Positions 38,016 to 50,440 are shown, numbered from the stretch's first letter. The stretch: 64,000 nt of DNA from Pontederia crassipes (GCA_030549335.1 CM060198.1:54321995-54385994); one strand, 5' to 3'. Program-made: numbers and translations. The notes: a model not told the origin generated them from the letters alone.

Positions 38016-39164
38016 TACAGAAAAGGAAAAGAAATTAGAAAACTATAAACTAGTGATCCTAATAAGTTACTAAGTAAGAACATTCAGTTTGCATATACAA
38101 AAGCACATAATATATCTCAGGTTGATCTTTGATTGATGAGCTGACGAGGAAAGGAATTGAGAATGTTTCAAATTTCAGAGCAAGGAAAGGATCAAAGGAA
38201 TAAAGTTGGAGAAAGTGTACTTGAGATTAGCAAAGATCAAATCATTTTGGATTAGCAAAGAAAGATACTTATGAGAAAAAAATCATGATTGTTCAATTGT
38301 TCAATTCTTCATGTTGTTCATGTTAGAGAAAATAATGATTGCTGCCTTGTCTCGAAGAGTGGCACAAGCATAATATGTTCAAACTTCACAACAATGTTAA
38401 TAATGTGAATAGCAGTCATGGAACTATTGACGGCATTTGATTCACTACTCACAATCTCCTCCTGATCTATGGTTCAAAATAAACACAAAAGGCCTATAAA
38501 TAAAGCTTTTTAAATGCATCAAGAACTAGAGAAGTTCCCATTCGGCTTTTGAACCATAGAACCAGAGTAGTGAATTAAAAAGGAAAGACATGCTGAATGA
38601 AGAAAACTGAAAAAAGAGAACATTGGGCATTTCGGCTTCGGCGTCAATCCTAAGAACATCAAAACCCAATGATGAGATGACATGGAGATGGAGATCTATT
38701 TTTTTTACCAGCAGGAAGGTGATTGAGAGAAATGTCAATGTTGTGGAACGTCTGCTTAACGAGCTCCGGAATCTGGTTGCTAGTTGGCGTCGCCTCGCCG
38801 AAGGAGGAGATTGAGACCGACGAACTGACGACAGTGAAAAGGGGCGAGCAACGACGGTGAGGGCGTGGGGCGAGAGGACCAGAAGCGTGAGAGGATCAAA
38901 GGCGGGCCTGGCGGCTGTCGACTGATGACTTGGCGGCAAGCAACGATGGTGAAAGGCTTCCAAGCTTCTGCAGCTCTGCCATTCTGCGAGGTGCGACGAT
39001 CAACAGCATATAGGGTCGGCCGGCGGTAGGCGAGAGGAGTTAGGGCTAAGCGTTGTGGCGATTGGCGACGCGATGAGAGGAGTTAGGCGCTTAGGGCACG
39101 CAATCACGCACTGTTAGCATCTTAGCCAGAGTGCCAGACCCAGTAGTGAGTAGCCACAAAATCA
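38016..39164. other. hAT 5' leader region
   Basis: Upstream of the transposase start. A GC-richer stretch at 38700-39110 carries an overlapping chance frame on each strand, with no known domain. This is the expected place for the hAT promoter and untranslated leader. Confidence 0.4.
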
Positions 39165-39387
39165 AAATCAAAACGTCAAGTTCGGGTCCAATGGTTCGGG
39201 TCGGGCCCATCCGGGTTGAAAAACACAAATCCGAACCCGACCCGATGTCAGTCGGGTTCACATTGGTTCGGGTCGGGTTCGACCCGACTGTGAACCCGAA
39301 TCGATCTAAACACCAACGTGTCAGCTCGAGTTATCGGGTTCACTGGGTCGAAAGTCTACGGGGTGGACGATGCTCACCCCTAAATCA
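39165..39387. repeat. hAT right end with CGGGT subterminal array
   Basis: Many gggtcggg, cccgacccg and gggttc motifs in both orientations, mirroring 19094-19260, ending at gatgctcacccct. A gtctacgg octamer occurs both just outside the left end (19086-19093) and just inside this end (39354-39361), so it does not qualify as a target duplication. Confidence 0.65.
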
Positions 39388-41159
39388 TATATAATGTATA
39401 TAGAAGAAAAAAAAGGTTACGTCATATATAAGCAAATAAAGCCCATTACGTGACTGCAAAGTGGGCCTTCTGAAGGCCTTCTAATGGATACCATGAACAC
39501 TTTTATTAGTTTATAGCATTTTTATTTTCTTCAATAAGTTCTTTTTCCACGTTTAATCCTAAAATATAAATTTATAAAATTTAATAGAAGGATCTAAATG
39601 TCAAATTTGGATGAGTTTGGAGATTAAAATTTATAAGTTTAAATTTTAAAATTAGACGTAAAAAAAGTTATAGTTAAGGAGATTTAAAAAAAACCTTTTC
39701 TTTTCATAACCCAGACCAAGGGAGAGCACAGGTAGGATGGATCTGATCCGACCAGCTGTCCTGGTCCACAAAATTCTGAGTCAAAATTTGACCTGATCTA
39801 AAATTATTTTAAGTATATAAAAGGATTAAAATTCTCAACCGATTGACTTTAAAGTTGAAACTGATAATGTCGATAATTATTTTAGATAACGTAGTTAAAT
39901 ACTAAATAATATTTATCCTTAATCTTATTTCGATTAGTGATATTTTTATTTTATTTTTAAGGTTATATTTATTCTTATTTTTTTTACCAAAATACTAAAA
40001 TACTAATGAAGATCTTCTATTGTTAATTTTTAATTTACTCTCATAATTCAGATTTAAATCAAATCCGACCTGGCTCATTATCATCTTTCGTCACGTATCA
40101 GACGAAAAAAATAGGATGTCAAAGTAATATTTAAAATTATAACAAAAACAAACAAACTTTAACAAAAAAAAGACTATAAATTATTTATATTAAAGAAAAT
40201 ATGATATTTTGTTTGCAATGGTAATATTCGAAAGGGATCAAATAGAAACTCAAACAACTATCATCCCTAATTAATATATGTGGCCTTGGATGACACGTCT
40301 TATTATGAAGTGCGTCACCCTAATGGTTGATAACAATATATGATTTAACTTGGTGGTTTCCAAATTAAGTTAAGGTGGGAAAGACTTCATTTAATTCTGT
40401 TGATAACGTCTTGAATCTGAACCTAGTTGTAACCATTTATGGTCCATCTATGTAGTCAAACGTTTCAATAGATTTTTCCTACGGAGTCTTCCTGCTCGGT
40501 CAGCAGGAGGATCCAAGGGGATCTCCCTTGCGGGGGGTGCAGGGAGCAGAGCCACCTGGACGAAAATTTTTAGAGGTATTTTTTATGTGATTCGGAATCG
40601 ATCTATTTTTTATCTCAATATAAGTGTCCTATTTTGGGAGATTAATTCAGAGTCACAATCGGTCTGTAATTATTATCATTTGTAAAAAAGAATACATATA
40701 TAAACTTCATGATGACTAGATTATTTCGTATTCTTGTAATTATCATTATTTCATAACAAAAAGAGTCGTCGCTTCCCGAGGACGTAACCCAATTTAAGGT
40801 GATGACACACCGCCACTGCACGATGCCATAGCTCATCGCTACCACCGTATGATCTTGCCGCTGCCACTAAACCACATCGCTGCAGCTTGTTGCTTGCTAC
40901 CACTGAACATGCTTCCCACACCACCGAACGATGTTGCCACAGCCCGCCATCGCCGATGACCTACCGCACCTCACTCCTCGCTGAACCACCTCGCCTCGCT
41001 TCACTGTTGCTATTTTCAGTGGGTGCACTTGCACCCATGGACACCCACCTGGCTCTGCCACTGACCTCGCCTCAGTGTTGTTATCTATAACATGTTGCCA
41101 CTGTTGAGCCACCTCGTCTCGCCGCTGTCACTTTCAACATCGATGATGATGAGTTCGCA
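39388..41159. other. Intergenic DNA, no gene recognised
   Basis: AT-rich to about 40450, then a GC-richer stretch with short frames rich in Ala, Thr, Ser and Pro on both strands (40860-41110). No domain or splice structure found. Confidence 0.45.
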
Positions 41160-41375
41160 TGGCACAATTGTTCGATTAATGGCGGACGACAATTTGGCTA
41201 GGGCAGAAATCGTTAGGGCAATGACTTGCATATGGAATAAGAAAAAATCCCATGAAAAGAACCTTAAAGTCAAGGATGAGTTTGTGCAACACAATCGTTC
41301 GACTACGGTGGCGACAATATGGTTAGGGCAGAAAACGATGGCGGCGATGATTTGGCTAGGGCAGAAAATGCTGGA
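41160..41375. repeat. Diverged tandem repeat with tggctagggcagaaa core
   Basis: Three units with gacaatttggctagggcaga near 41188, gacaatatggttagggcaga near 41313 and gatgatttggctagggcaga near 41346. The first two also share the preceding cacaattgttcga / cacaatcgttcga phrase. Confidence 0.6.
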
Positions 41376-43651
41376 GTTGGACTTGCGTGAGGAGAAAGAT
41401 TATGAGAGATGACAATAACTCTTCCTTGAACCGACAGCTTGACAGGGGGTAAACCGACACTTAAACCGCACATTTTCTAATTCATCGCATTCACATCTTG
41501 CATATAATGCTTTTTTTTAGATAGCCAATCCTCGGTGTCTAGGAACCGGTGCCGATGGCCCAACCTGCGAGGCACTAATGATTATGTCCAATTGACCGCA
41601 GGTTAGAAGTCGGTCCACCATTGAGTTCAACTAATTCGATATAGATCGCTCCGGATAGCGTACTTGACAAGATCCAAATTCGATACCTTACTTAAAACGA
41701 GAGAAGCCGCTTTCTACAAATCTCAACCCTTGTTGGCGTATGTAACGGTTTTCGATTTTACCCACTTAGCACACTCATTAAATGTTATTATTATATATCT
41801 TTCTCAAGTAGTCCGCACCCTATATCTATCATTGATGGCCTCACACTTTTTTTTTCTCTACCATTTTTTTATATATACTTATTAGAACCTCGGAATCAAA
41901 TCATTCATCGTGTTAGTAATGATTACTATGTGCAAACGAGTTGTGAACAATAATATAAACAAAAATTAATAAAATTTGAACTCTCTCCAGCACTTTTCAC
42001 TAGTTGATGGCCCAATGTCCATATTCTGTGCATTGATCCTTAATTATATTATCCCGAATCAAGTTTGTGCAACCATTTGATGCACTGTTTTTGAAAGGGA
42101 CAAGTCATTAGTTTCTAAGCATCCACATGTTTCTTAAACAGAACAAGGAAAGACAAAGCTAAAAAATAATATTTTTATTTTTAAAAAAAATCACAATAAA
42201 TTGATTTCTCAACATTGGACGTGAGAGCTTCTTTTTGCCACAGAGAGGATTTATAGCAACTGGCAGAGGAAAAAAATTTAAAATCCAAGAAAGATTTACT
42301 TGCCAACTTGTTATAAACTAGAGAAAAGTTGGAGGATGACATTGTGCTCAGTTGCTTGTAGCCCAAAAAAGTGAAAGCTTGTCAAATTGGATTGCTAATA
42401 ATGATGTTCTTTGATTCTTCATTGATTAATATTACCTATAAGCTTTTTTCTGATGGAAATGGAAGATGTGATCAAGAGTGAGACACCTGAATGATCACTC
42501 TGAGAGCAATTGGCTCCGTCAGAAAAAAAAAACTTACTCTGAGTTCCATGTTGAATCAATGTTGTCATTTTAGAAATTCCAAAGAATCTTACCAGATTTC
42601 TGAGTTCTGTTAGATAAATGAGTTTACAGGAAAAGTTTTAATTCCACAATTATAGTCTTGGCAGGCAAACAGTTGCTAAAGTGCGTTCTGCTGTTAGTAG
42701 TGCGACTGTAAACAGCATTAGGAAGGAAGTGTGATTTGATTTGAGCTGGTCCATCTGGATCTGAAGTACTTGGCACCAGCAAGTGAATCAGAAGTCCAAT
42801 GGAGTCCTCAACTCAAGATTGTCACATATGAAAAGAGAAGACTTTAAGCAACTCCAGTAGTAGTTCATTCAGGAATCATGTTGTGTCCTCATGGCACTCC
42901 CATCGGCAGAAGTTTCATTGTGATTTCCACCTCATTGAAGCAATCAAGTCAGCAACCAAATCATGGTTTTTTTCACGTCAGCATGGGACATCAGGTTGAG
43001 AAACAAAAAAGAAACGAGAGACAATACACACATGTTTCTGCTGAAGACAATGAGCTGAAATGTAGGCAGTGCTGAAATGTAGGCAGTACATGGCCTAATC
43101 TCAGAAGAGAACATGGAATGGAGGTTTCATGGAACTTTCATATATGCAGCAGTATCTAATTATTGATCTTAAAGGAGTACTATCACGACATCTTCGTATA
43201 CAACACTTAGGTGGACCGGATGCAGGTGAACAAGGTAGAATGATATGAAAGCAACTAATTTTAAATGTGAGCCATAGAGTAAGTAGATGACACCACCACC
43301 TGTGTACTTCCAGAATTGCACCAATCCCTGCTGTATGGCTGAGTTAAACTAATTTGAAACACGTTTTGGGTCATTGAAATAGACAAAGATCAAATAGATT
43401 ACAGTACTTCAATGTAAAAGAACAATTAGTCTTCTGAACACTTCCGCTGATCTACGGAAGAGAGGTACCTCCAGAGAAGAAACTTGAGCTTTCTTTTGAG
43501 CATTGTTTGTTCATTTACATATGGCTGTTGTGGGAGAATGCCTTTTCTTTGCTTTCCGCATTTACTCACCGCAAGGGACGTTCCTGAATCTGAATAATGC
43601 CCCGACCAAGGAGGCTGGTACAGACAATTTCCATCCAGATCATCGGAATCA
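41376..43651. other. Intergenic DNA downstream of the WRKY gene
   Basis: No gene recognised on either strand. The part nearest 43651 should contain the WRKY 3' UTR. No further GC-rich exon with known domains was seen. Confidence 0.45.
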
Positions 43652-45334
43652 CTATGCTTGAGTTGATTGAGCAAGCAACCTGGCGTGGTTGTGCTCGCCT
43701 TCATAAGTTACAATTAGCATCGATGGCTCTTCCAAGCACCTTTCTACATGCTTCCTCGCCGGGCAACCCCTCATGCTGCTGCACTTGTAGTATCCCCTGC
43801 AAGTCGCATGACTGCTTGTCAGTGTTCTTATTCAAAAAAGCGTTGTTGTTTCCTGTCATTTATAATGAGATGGAAGTCGACTTTCACAAACAACCTGAGA
43901 TAGAATTTCAGCAGATGCATGATTTCACTCTAAATGGCAGGAAGGAAGCTGATGACTAAATCAATACAGGGATTTCAATTTTGAAATCATTACTGCAGGC
44001 AGGAAACAAATGAAGGAACAAAAAGAAAAAAATGGTGACGGGAAGGTGTAGTTCATTTACTACAAGTCTACCTCCATTATGGTGTCCCCTAATAAATGCA
44101 CGTGCAACGGGCACCTATACTAATAATTTTGTACAGAACCTGATAAATAAGTCGTCTTTCTCTGCTCATGCAACTGCAGTGCAGAATGGATCTAATGAAC
44201 CATTTTCAGATTGTGTTCAAGAACTTTTGGAGTCATATGAAGCTGAGATCTTAGTTCTGGAATTGATGTGAAAGAACAAGGATAAAAATTGCCTTCAGAT
44301 CCAGAATCGATCATTACGACGTTCTTCAGATATGGGCAAATGAATAACAATTAACACTATACCTTGGATGAGGAGATCCCTTGATTGGCTTTTGACCATA
44401 CTTCCTCCATGAGTACTCATCAGGAGGGATGTCAGCAAGTTTATTACTAATGGCAGGAACCTTAATGGATCTCTTCACTCTCAGCTTTCTGCAAATAATA
44501 CAAGTCTCAGCTTCCTTGCAAGAATAACTCGAGAAAGACAGACAGAATCCCTTACCTCCTCTTCGAACAATGGCACCGGCCGCTTGTGGCGCACTTGCCA
44601 GTCCCATCCTCCCCTCTACCCGTGCATCTCCTTTTGGGAGGAGGGTGAGGATTCACCGGATCAGACAATGCCGGGCCGCCGATCAGATGGAACGCCTTCC
44701 TGTCCAAGCTGGCCACACTTCCATCCATACTTAGGGACGACAGGAATGACCGGGTCGTCGACATGGTCGGAGTGCAGCTAGTGCTGTCAAGCTTGAGGCT
44801 TATGCCACTGTTGCTCCTCCTGTATATGTCAGCTTGCATCTTCATATGCTGCTGCAGAAACTTCTGGCTCTGGTTCTGCTGCTGCTGCTGCTGTAGAAAT
44901 TGATAGGGGCTAGAAGATGAAGCCTGTGCTGAAAGATGGTTCTCCGGAAAGCTTCTCTGGGGAACTTGGAACGAGCTTTTGACACCTGAATCCAACACCA
45001 AGTCTTTGGCATCCGGAACATTTCTTGGGAGGAACTGGAGAGGCTTGGCGCTGGGATCGGTCTTCGGCGCCGCCAACTGGCTATCATGGAAAAGCTTGTG
45101 AGTGGACGTGGATGGAGCTTCCTTCACCACCTTGGCCCTCGCATGGCCGACGCCGTTGCTGAGCAAAGACGCCACCTTTCTGAATCTCGAAACGGCCTCC
45201 AATGTCTCCCCGGCCAGGCCCCTGTACTGAGCATGATCCGGCGACTGACTCAGTAGGTTCAGGACCCTGTGACAGCTCTCCACCGCAGCTCTGTTAGCTA
45301 CCTCCACCTCCTTCATTTCGATATCACGCGCCAT
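43652..45334 (-). CDS. Group IId WRKY transcription factor
   Basis: Three coding exons, 45334-44556, 44488-44363 and 43796-43652, give an uninterrupted 349-residue frame; introns of 67 and 566 bp have GT..AG ends. WRKY factors bind W-box (TTGAC) DNA in the nucleus; group IId members act mostly in defence and stress and bind calmodulin. Residues 45-68 are the calmodulin-binding/HARF region ([19 protein letters not shown]), with a weaker basic end than the usual GHARFRR. Residues 147-163 are Gln-rich. The SMDGS motif lies at 202-206, a Cys/His cluster with basic residues at 233-261, and the WRKY domain at 284-339: WRKYGQK at 287-293 and zinc ligands C307, C313, H337, H339 (C-x5-C-x23-H-x-H). 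The second intron falls in the PR|GYYKC codon, the R-type position expected for this group. The ATG at 45334 is the first in frame; an upstream GTG is not credible. No lesion seen. A broken partial copy lies at 60305-60870. Confidence 0.96.
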
Positions 45335-45375
45335 CACCGCAAAGGTCCCGACAGTCTCCCTAGCACCACGGGCAT
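45334..45375 (-). promoter_or_regulatory. Upstream ORF overlapping the WRKY start
   Basis: In the WRKY 5' leader an ATG at 45375 opens a 13-codon frame (MPVVLGRLSGPLR) whose TGA shares its A with the WRKY ATG (TGATG). Nothing separates the two, a layout that could couple termination to reinitiation. The ATG context is cagATGc. Whether it is translated is not known. Confidence 0.6.
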
Positions 45376-46030
45376 CTGAGGAGCTGACAAAATTCCAGTT
45401 TTATCAGAAAGATCTGCAAAACAGTTAGCGTGCAACATCAGAAGGCAGAAGCGAAGAACCAAGTTCGGATTTCGCCAAGTTTTTTGCACTAAATTTGAAA
45501 GAAAGCAACGCCAAAAGGATAATCCAACAAGAAAAGCAAAACCCTTGTAGCTAAAAAACAAACACGAAGCATCAAACACAAAACATTCGAGAAAAAAAAA
45601 AGGTCCAGGATCCTCCGGGACCTCAGAAAACTAGGAGAGCCAAAAGCACACAGGACAGATCTCCAGGCGCCTACGCGACGGGAAAAAGGAGCAGAAAGAT
45701 TCGATTTTTACGATTGGATTGGAACCCAAAACGCGTCAAGAACCGATTTTTAGCTTCAATATCGCATGCTTCCCGATTGGTGATTGGCGAAGAAATGGAT
45801 TGGAGCAAAGGCGAACAAGAGGGTTGGAGGTGAAGCAATGAATCGACCGACCTCTCTAAACCGTGAGATAAGAACAGGTGGGAGGTGCCGGCGGCAGTGG
45901 CGTTGGAAGAAGAGGAGGTGGTGGCGGTCATCTCATGGAGTCCGGGTGGTGATGGGATTGGAAGGCGTGACAGGGAGGACCAGGAACAGGTGTGAAAATT
46001 TTTCCTCCATCTTCCAATTAATATATTATT
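45376..46030 (-). promoter_or_regulatory. WRKY 5' leader, likely 5'-UTR intron and promoter
   Basis: A good acceptor (ctgttttgcag) lies about 80 bases upstream of the start, so the leader probably contains an intron reaching toward about 45560-45900. The same acceptor is preserved in the broken copy near 60660. The segment near 45950-46020 (ggaaggcgtgacagggagg) is also preserved there at 60812-60832. TTGAC cores occur near 45735, 46089 and 46193. The minus-strand frame at 45671-45931 has no recognisable domain and is probably leader or promoter. Confidence 0.5.
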
Positions 46031-46560
46031 AGATTCTCTGAAAAAACCGGGGAAGATATTACAAAGAAAAGGACTGAAAAAAAAAATATTGACATTAACA
46101 AATAAATCATTTTGCTCGTTTTCATCCCCATGCTCAATTTACGGGAACTGAGTTTAATTTATTAATCTTTGTATTCTAAAGAGAGCCAAAAAAATTGACA
46201 ATTTTGCTTTCATACAAAAGAACTTGGACAAAAAGTATTGATAAGAAGATAACTTGAAATCTCTTAGAAACCAAATGCATATTGTGGCAAATTGGACAAC
46301 TAAGGCCAAGAAAATACACAGTGAATGCTCTTAATTATGAGCTTGCATAAATTTGATCACACACACACAAAAAAAGTGCTCTTTTTTTGCTCTTTTATGA
46401 CATGAGACTGCCCCTGAGCTGTATGATAAGAAACTGATTTGATCATCATGTCCTAAGAATGACATGGATGCAACCAACCAAAGTGCAAAATTATGATTAT
46501 GGGCACTCATGATTCTTCTCAAAGATGATCAAATCAATCAATTCTTTTGCGAGAGCATGA
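46031..46560. repeat. WRKY upstream segment shared with 62360-62730
   Basis: Phrases such as gctcaatttacgggaactga, aaatgcatattgtggcaaat and gatgatcaaatcaatcaa match 62440-62740 with small changes. The WRKY duplication therefore extends into upstream DNA. Confidence 0.7.
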
Positions 46561-48470
46561 ATTTACTCTGTGGATATTATAGAAGGACTTAGTGGGTTGA
46601 TAATATTTTGAATTTAAACTCAATTGTGACTGTTTTAGGTGAATAGCATTCCGTATTTGAAAAGCGAACAATTATTCAACTCGTGTGACGCTAAAGAACA
46701 TATCGTTCATAAGTTAAAGGTTGATTTATTATCGACTAATTTAGTATGATCATTTCGCATCACGTGCTGAACATTGGCAGGTGAAATTTTTAACAAAAAT
46801 TTTTTACATTCATAAAAACTTGAATTCGAGATCTACTTAAGCGGAGAGAAATTACTTATCACTTTCGTTCTTTATGGAAGTCTATTTTTTATATAATTTT
46901 AATTTTTTTATTCTAATTTTATAATAGAGTTTCATGGGTATGTTTATAATCATTAATATTTCATAATAATAAAGACATCATCCAAAAACATAATCCAACT
47001 CAGAATCAACCTCATAAATTTGGTGTTATTAACATAGTCAAAAACAAGCATTGATATTTCTTTTGGGATAAAAAATATTAGAATTATTATTTGGCAAGGC
47101 AAATGTTGTTGAGCTTGGAATCTTATGTGGAATGCACCATTTTATCCCGTGCAACATTTATTTTCTCAAATTATAATGACATTTTTGTACTACTAGTGCT
47201 GAATTGCTGATAAACTTTTTTAATGCAAGACACTGTTTGATTTGAAGCTTGAAATTTTTTCTAGCAGCTATGTTTGAAGAATTATATGGATGATTCCAAA
47301 AGGACACAAACAGACGGCACTTGGCAAGCATGACATCACTTTAGAACATTTTTAAAAAGGTGAAGAAAAAAGAGGAATAATGTAAATTTGAGAACCAAAG
47401 AAATAAAGAAAAATGTGTGCCTGGCCATGTTGAGAATGTTGAGGGTATAAATATGAAAGAAATGTTTTTTGTCTCCAACTTTGAGATCAAAGGGAGATTT
47501 CTCTAATTTTTTTTTCAATGGTGTCCTTTCTTTATTTGATAATTAAATTTAAAAATCATAAACGATATTTAATTAATTTTATTTAATTTTTATTTGATCT
47601 ACTATTTTTTTATCTGATGAATAAAAATTCAAGAAAATGTGTTCCTTTTTTTAAAAAAAATTCCACCGTTAAGTTCGTAGATATATAATATGAACAATTT
47701 CAAATAAACTTTTCTATTTTTATTTCTTTATTTTATATATGGACGTATCATGAAAACAAAATAAAAATTGATAAAATCTCTTAAAATATAGTGGTATTCT
47801 CTCTTTTTTTTAGGATTATTTTCTCTAATTTTCCTGAATTATAATAATTTTTTGGCAACTAATCTTAAATTTTAACTTTATGATTTTTAGTTCTCGAACT
47901 TAAATACTTATGGTAAGTTATCCAAAATTTTCTCAATATTAAAACATAATTTTTATCTTACTTTCTTATTAAGACAAAAAAAAACTAAGCAAAATGGATA
48001 AAATTATTATGTAATAATCATATTTTATGCCTATTATGTTCATGATAATATTTTTACTTCTTAAAATTTTTTTCCTTGTACTAACAGTAAGGCTAAATTT
48101 GATATTTCATAAATATTAAAACAAATAGAATTTTGGATGAAATGTTAGGATTTAAATGCCAAATCATGACAACTTCAATGATTAACATTTATAATTATAT
48201 GTGAAAAAAATATTATATTTGAGCAATTGTTAAATAAAATAATATTTTTTCCCTATTATAGACCCGTAGAAATTTGAAATTATTAATTTAGAGCCACCAA
48301 CTCTTCTGGATAAATAATCTCAATTTCGTAATTATTATTTTTTTCTTGTCCTGGATAAATGATGTGTGGGACCCACCCGACAGAACAACGTTGACTCTGT
48401 AACCTGAAGAGGGACCCACTGCCAGAAGTCCTCTTTGTTCTCTTTCGATTCGTTGGACCCCGAAAAGATT
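46561..48470. other. AT-rich intergenic DNA, no gene seen
   Basis: No coding similarity on either strand; poly-A/T runs throughout. Confidence 0.5.
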
Positions 48471-48478
48471 GTAAAATA

Positions 48479-48493
48479 GAGGAGAGAGGAGAG

Positions 48494-48524
<31 letters not shown>

Positions 48525-48560
48525 GAAAAAAAAAAAGGAGAGAGAAAGAAAAAGCTCTCC
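48479..48560. repeat. GA-rich low-complexity tract
   Basis: Runs of gagaga, aaagag and a poly-A stretch. It makes the overlapping minus-strand frames Ser/Leu/Phe-rich, so those are not taken as genes. Such tracts are common near plant promoters, but no gene is attached here. Confidence 0.7.
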
Positions 48561-48665
48561 TAAGCTCAATTCCCAAGGGGGGTTTTTAATTAGAGAAGGT
48601 TAGATGGAGCTTTCCCTTTAATCACTTTCGTCATGTCTCTTAGTTGTTTATGTTTTTTTTTTTTT

Positions 48666-49124
48666 GAGTAAATTACATAAAAAAAGGTTTGAACTTTGAT
48701 TTTATTCTACATTTTAGTCCAAACTTTTATTTTGATATTTTTAAATTTTCTATAAATATAGCATATTAATATTTTTTATTAAAATAATAATAATTCAGCA
48801 ATTATTACATAGATAGATAAGTCGTAAAAAATAAAAGGATAAATTTATTATATTTTAAATTTTATCTTTTTATTTTTTTACAACTTATTTATATAACGAT
48901 AGCTGAATTATTATTTTGTAATAAAAATATAATAATAGTCAATTTAAAAATTTTAAAATAAAGGTTTAGATTAAATTTGAGAATTAAATTAAAGTTTTTG
49001 ACTTTTTACACAAAAGTGAAAATGTAAGCTACATTAGAGAACAAACTTTATGCAAAAATAAAAAAAGTTCGGACTAAATTTAATAATAAAATCAAAGTTC
49101 TGACTTTTTTTATGTAATTTACTC
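48666..49124. mobile_element. MITE with GAGTAAATTACATAA ends
   Basis: The left end gagtaaattacataaaaaaa and the reverse complement of the right end are nearly identical for about 35 bases, apart from the ggtttg/gtcaga difference. About 459 bp, AT-rich, no ORF. It sits in a T-rich stretch that hides any target duplication. Related end-like phrases appear near 55345-55365. Confidence 0.75.
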
Positions 49125-50204
49125 TTTTTTATCTATTAGTGCAATATGAGACCATGCTCATTCTATTTTCTAACAAATTTGAAATTTTATTTATTTATTA
49201 TATGTATAAAGTATTATTTAATATGGATTGTGCATCACACGTCTTTTTTTATCTTATTGGCATAATTATTGGCTTTAAAAAAAATAAATTTGGAGGAAAT
49301 TTTCAAAACGTTGCATGAATACCAAGAAATTAAAAGCGACTGCATGCAGGGATAAGTTTTATTCGGGAATCCAATGATTTTTTTTCTTTGAGGCATTATT
49401 TGGTAGGCAAATAAAAGTCAGAACTTCAGCATATTCAGTCAAACGCGTGGGACATCAACGATGGAATTCATCGAAATAAAAGTTCTGATCAAAGCATTTT
49501 GTTTCAAAAAATTTCTGCATAAAAGTTTCGACTTGATGTTGGAACTTCAAAAGTTCTCATTGTTATCCGACTTCATGCCAATCACGAATTTGTGTTCTTC
49601 CAATGTCCGACCAAACACTAAGCTTGGACAGAACAGTCCTATCATCATGTTCCGAGAATTTTTCAAAACATTTCTTCTCGTGATCATACACAGCCTTAGT
49701 AAACAAACAATTTGATCCAACAGAGCAAGTAAAATTATATAATCAATTAGAGCACTTTTTCAAACATAAAAAGAGTTCAACTAGTACTATTTTTAGATGG
49801 TACCGTCTACAATGATTTCCTAAGAGGACTCAATGGCATAATATTAAAATACGGAACATTATTTTTGTCAAATTCATTGGATTACATGCTTTTTCTCTCT
49901 CGTAGAGATTATTATTTATACATCTACGTGTAGCTAAAAAATATTACTAACGAATTAATTTATCATCATCTTATTCTTCTTTTCTATTGCCGTCATAGTA
50001 TTTGAAATGATCAAATAAAAATTTAAATTCATCTAACTAATTTGTGTGGTCTTGGTTTGCATGTTCCACTCTAACAAGTGAGAATCTAACAAATATTTTG
50101 CATATGTAAATTTCTAACTCAAAATATACAGTACACACTTAATAATCCTTCTATTTACACATATTAAATTAATTTTTAACAATCAAAGTTTAAATTTTTT
50201 AACC
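49125..50204. other. AT-rich intergenic DNA, no gene seen
   Basis: The frame at 49461-49715 has no recognisable domain. Nothing else noted. Confidence 0.5.
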
Positions 50205-50440
50205 AATGGTGTGGTTAGCTCAACTGATAGCAGAGTTGAGCCACAAATGCTCGTTGAGGTTTTAGTAGTACCAAATTTGAATCTTAGAGTCATCACCTTA
50301 ACTAAGAAATAAATCATTATCGTTCTATTTTTTCAACTTTAGATTAGTCGAGTGCTAATAGTCTTAGGATCTCCCGTAGATCCGAGTTGTTTTTATGGTT
50401 GGTGATTTTATGTGACTAACTCGATCTATAGATCAATATA
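50205..50440 (+). repeat. Possible tRNA-derived SINE
   Basis: A-box-like tggttagctcaactgatagc at 50210 and a weak B-box-like aaatttgaatctta near 50272, spaced as in tRNA-derived SINEs. The 3' part with ttagtcgagtgctaatag recurs as ttagtcgggtactaataa near 56071. Confidence 0.4.

Larger units (their letters stand above)
19094..39387 (-). mobile_element. hAT transposon, split by a nested gypsy element
   Basis: Outer ends are caggggtgttcac at 19094 and, reversed, taggggtgagcat at 39387. Both are followed by arrays of GGGTCGGGT-type subterminal repeats, as in many plant hAT elements. The hAT transposase runs on the minus strand and is cut in two: BED finger and N-terminal half at 37205-38004, catalytic and dimerisation parts at 21412-22696. 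The 14.5-kb gypsy element between them accounts for the gap exactly. Removing the gypsy element leaves roughly 5.8 kb. No 8-bp target duplication could be identified, so the outer boundaries are the weak point. Confidence 0.75.

Noticed and set aside
38526..38963. 145-codon minus-strand frame
   Set aside because: GC-rich leader region of the hAT element; Ser/Arg/Leu-rich composition and no domain.
19086..39361. gtctacgg octamer as hAT target duplication
   Set aside because: The right copy is about 26 bases inside the element end, not flanking it, so it cannot be a duplication of the target.
43597..43959. Plus-strand frame of 120 codons
   Set aside because: It is the antisense shadow of WRKY exon 3; the minus strand carries the conserved C-x5-C-x23-H-x-H finger.
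45671..45931. Minus-strand frame of 86 codons upstream of WRKY
   Set aside because: Lies in the probable 5'-UTR intron/promoter, has no known domain, is not in frame with WRKY and is absent from the duplicate.
48283..48576. Two overlapping minus-strand frames starting MGIEL and MSLGE
   Set aside because: They translate a GA-rich low-complexity tract; open frames in both phases are compositional.
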